From contig JBBSGC010000046.1 in assembly GCA_038254525.1 (NCBI GenBank), forward strand, positions 1 through 14,029: DNA of 14,029 nt, in the 5' to 3' direction. Source of the DNA: JBBSGC01 sp038254525 (GTDB taxonomy: Bacteria; Actinomycetota; Actinomycetes; Propionibacteriales; Nocardioidaceae). Below, piece by piece: positions 13,595 through 14,029 of the stretch. A model generated the notes under the pieces. The model saw nothing but the letters and a program-made list of their open reading frames with translations, ran no database searches and was not told where the DNA came from. Made by a program: the position numbers and the translations under genes. Position 1 is the first letter of the stretch. Each line of letters begins with the position of its first letter.

Positions 13595-14029
13595 GTGGAC
13601 ATCGGCAGAGGTGGCCGCCGCGCACGGGTGCTCGTCACCGCCGCCTTGACGGCGGGGATCCTTGCCGGATCGCTGTGGGGCAGCGACGACGACTTCCCGT
13701 TCGGGCCGTTCAGCATGTACTCGACCTCGCGCGACCTCGACGAGCCGGTTGCTGACACGGTGCTGCGGGCCCACGATGCATCCGGCGCGGTGTTCGACTT
13801 CGACGACACCGACGCGACGGGCATCCGGCGGGCGGAGATCGAGGGCCAGCTCGACCGGATCGAGGCGCACCCCGAGCTGCTCGGCGAGGTGGCCGACGCC
13901 TACGAGGACCACCATCCCGACGCACCGGAGATCACCGCGCTGTCGGTGGTCATCCACTACTACGAGCTCAAGGACGGCCGGGCGACCGGCGCGTCCCACG
14001 ACGACGTGGTGGTCACATGGCGACGGTGA
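13595..14029 (+). CDS. Small membrane-anchored protein of unknown function
   Basis: This 144-residue protein has a basic N-terminus (RGGRRAR, 5-11), one hydrophobic helix (about 12-28) and a soluble acidic domain, so it is probably an N-in, C-out single-pass protein. Just outside the helix is FPFGPFSMYS (34-43), an aromatic/proline segment of the kind seen in small proteins next to multi-pass HTTM-type membrane enzymes; this recollection is not verified here. The remainder is rich in Asp/Glu/His (DDTDAT, YEDHHPDAPE), with a beta-strand-like end (ALSVVIHYYEL, VVVTW). No enzyme motif is recognised. It begins 9 nt after the LOG-like stop. Its stop coincides with the last base of the window, and an ATG at 14017 with an in-frame GTG at 14026 suggests that another gene starts there in an overlapping frame. 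Confidence 0.75.
   Translation: MDIGRGGRRARVLVTAALTAGILAGSLWGSDDDFPFGPFSMYSTSRDLDEPVADTVLRAHDASGAVFDFDDTDATGIRRAEIEGQLDRIEAHPELLGEVADAYEDHHPDAPEITALSVVIHYYELKDGRATGASHDDVVVTWRR

Overview
The window is high-GC DNA with G/C-rich third codon positions, frequent GTG starts, 4-nt stop/start overlaps and two probable leaderless GTG starts. Together with the protein families present, this points to an actinomycete (Actinomycetota). I cannot name a genus from sequence alone. No rRNA, tRNA, CRISPR array, insertion sequence or phage gene was seen, and coding density is very high.

Region 1 (1-9490) looks like an uptake and catabolism island for polyamine or guanidino compounds. On the minus strand a ureohydrolase of the agmatinase family is followed after 1 nt by a YtcJ-type amidohydrolase that runs off the left edge. 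Divergent from them on the plus strand is a class III PLP aminotransferase of the kind used on putrescine-like amines. It converges, 6 nt apart, on a complete minus-strand ABC importer operon of the spermidine/putrescine type, in the transcription order binding lipoprotein, ATPase, permease, permease. Divergent from the importer is an Lrp/AsnC regulator whose end overlaps a DAO-family FAD amine oxidoreductase. The inferred scheme is that the importer brings in a polyamine or guanidino amine, the ureohydrolase removes urea, the aminotransferase and FAD enzyme oxidise amino groups, and the Lrp protein senses substrate. The aldehyde dehydrogenase and any gamma-glutamylpolyamine synthetase expected for a full pathway are not in the window.

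Region 2 (9484-11379, minus) is a propionyl-CoA synthetase (PrpE type). Its 3' end overlaps the FAD gene tail-to-tail by 7 nt. The overlap appears to result from a 14-bp tandem duplication in the FAD gene that shifted its stop codon.

Region 3 (11499-14029, plus) holds a short reading frame with a textbook ribosome-binding site, a bacterial RIO-type atypical kinase, a LOG/PpnN-like Rossmann protein with an altered signature loop, and a small membrane-anchored protein with a conserved-looking FPFGPFSMYS segment. The last two genes each have a TANNNT hexamer exactly 6 nt before a GTG start, the pattern of leaderless transcripts.

Nothing here is clearly a new defence or mobile system. The most useful second looks are the duplication-driven gene overlap, the leaderless starts, the short frame before the RIO kinase, and an imperfect dyad in the importer/regulator intergenic region.
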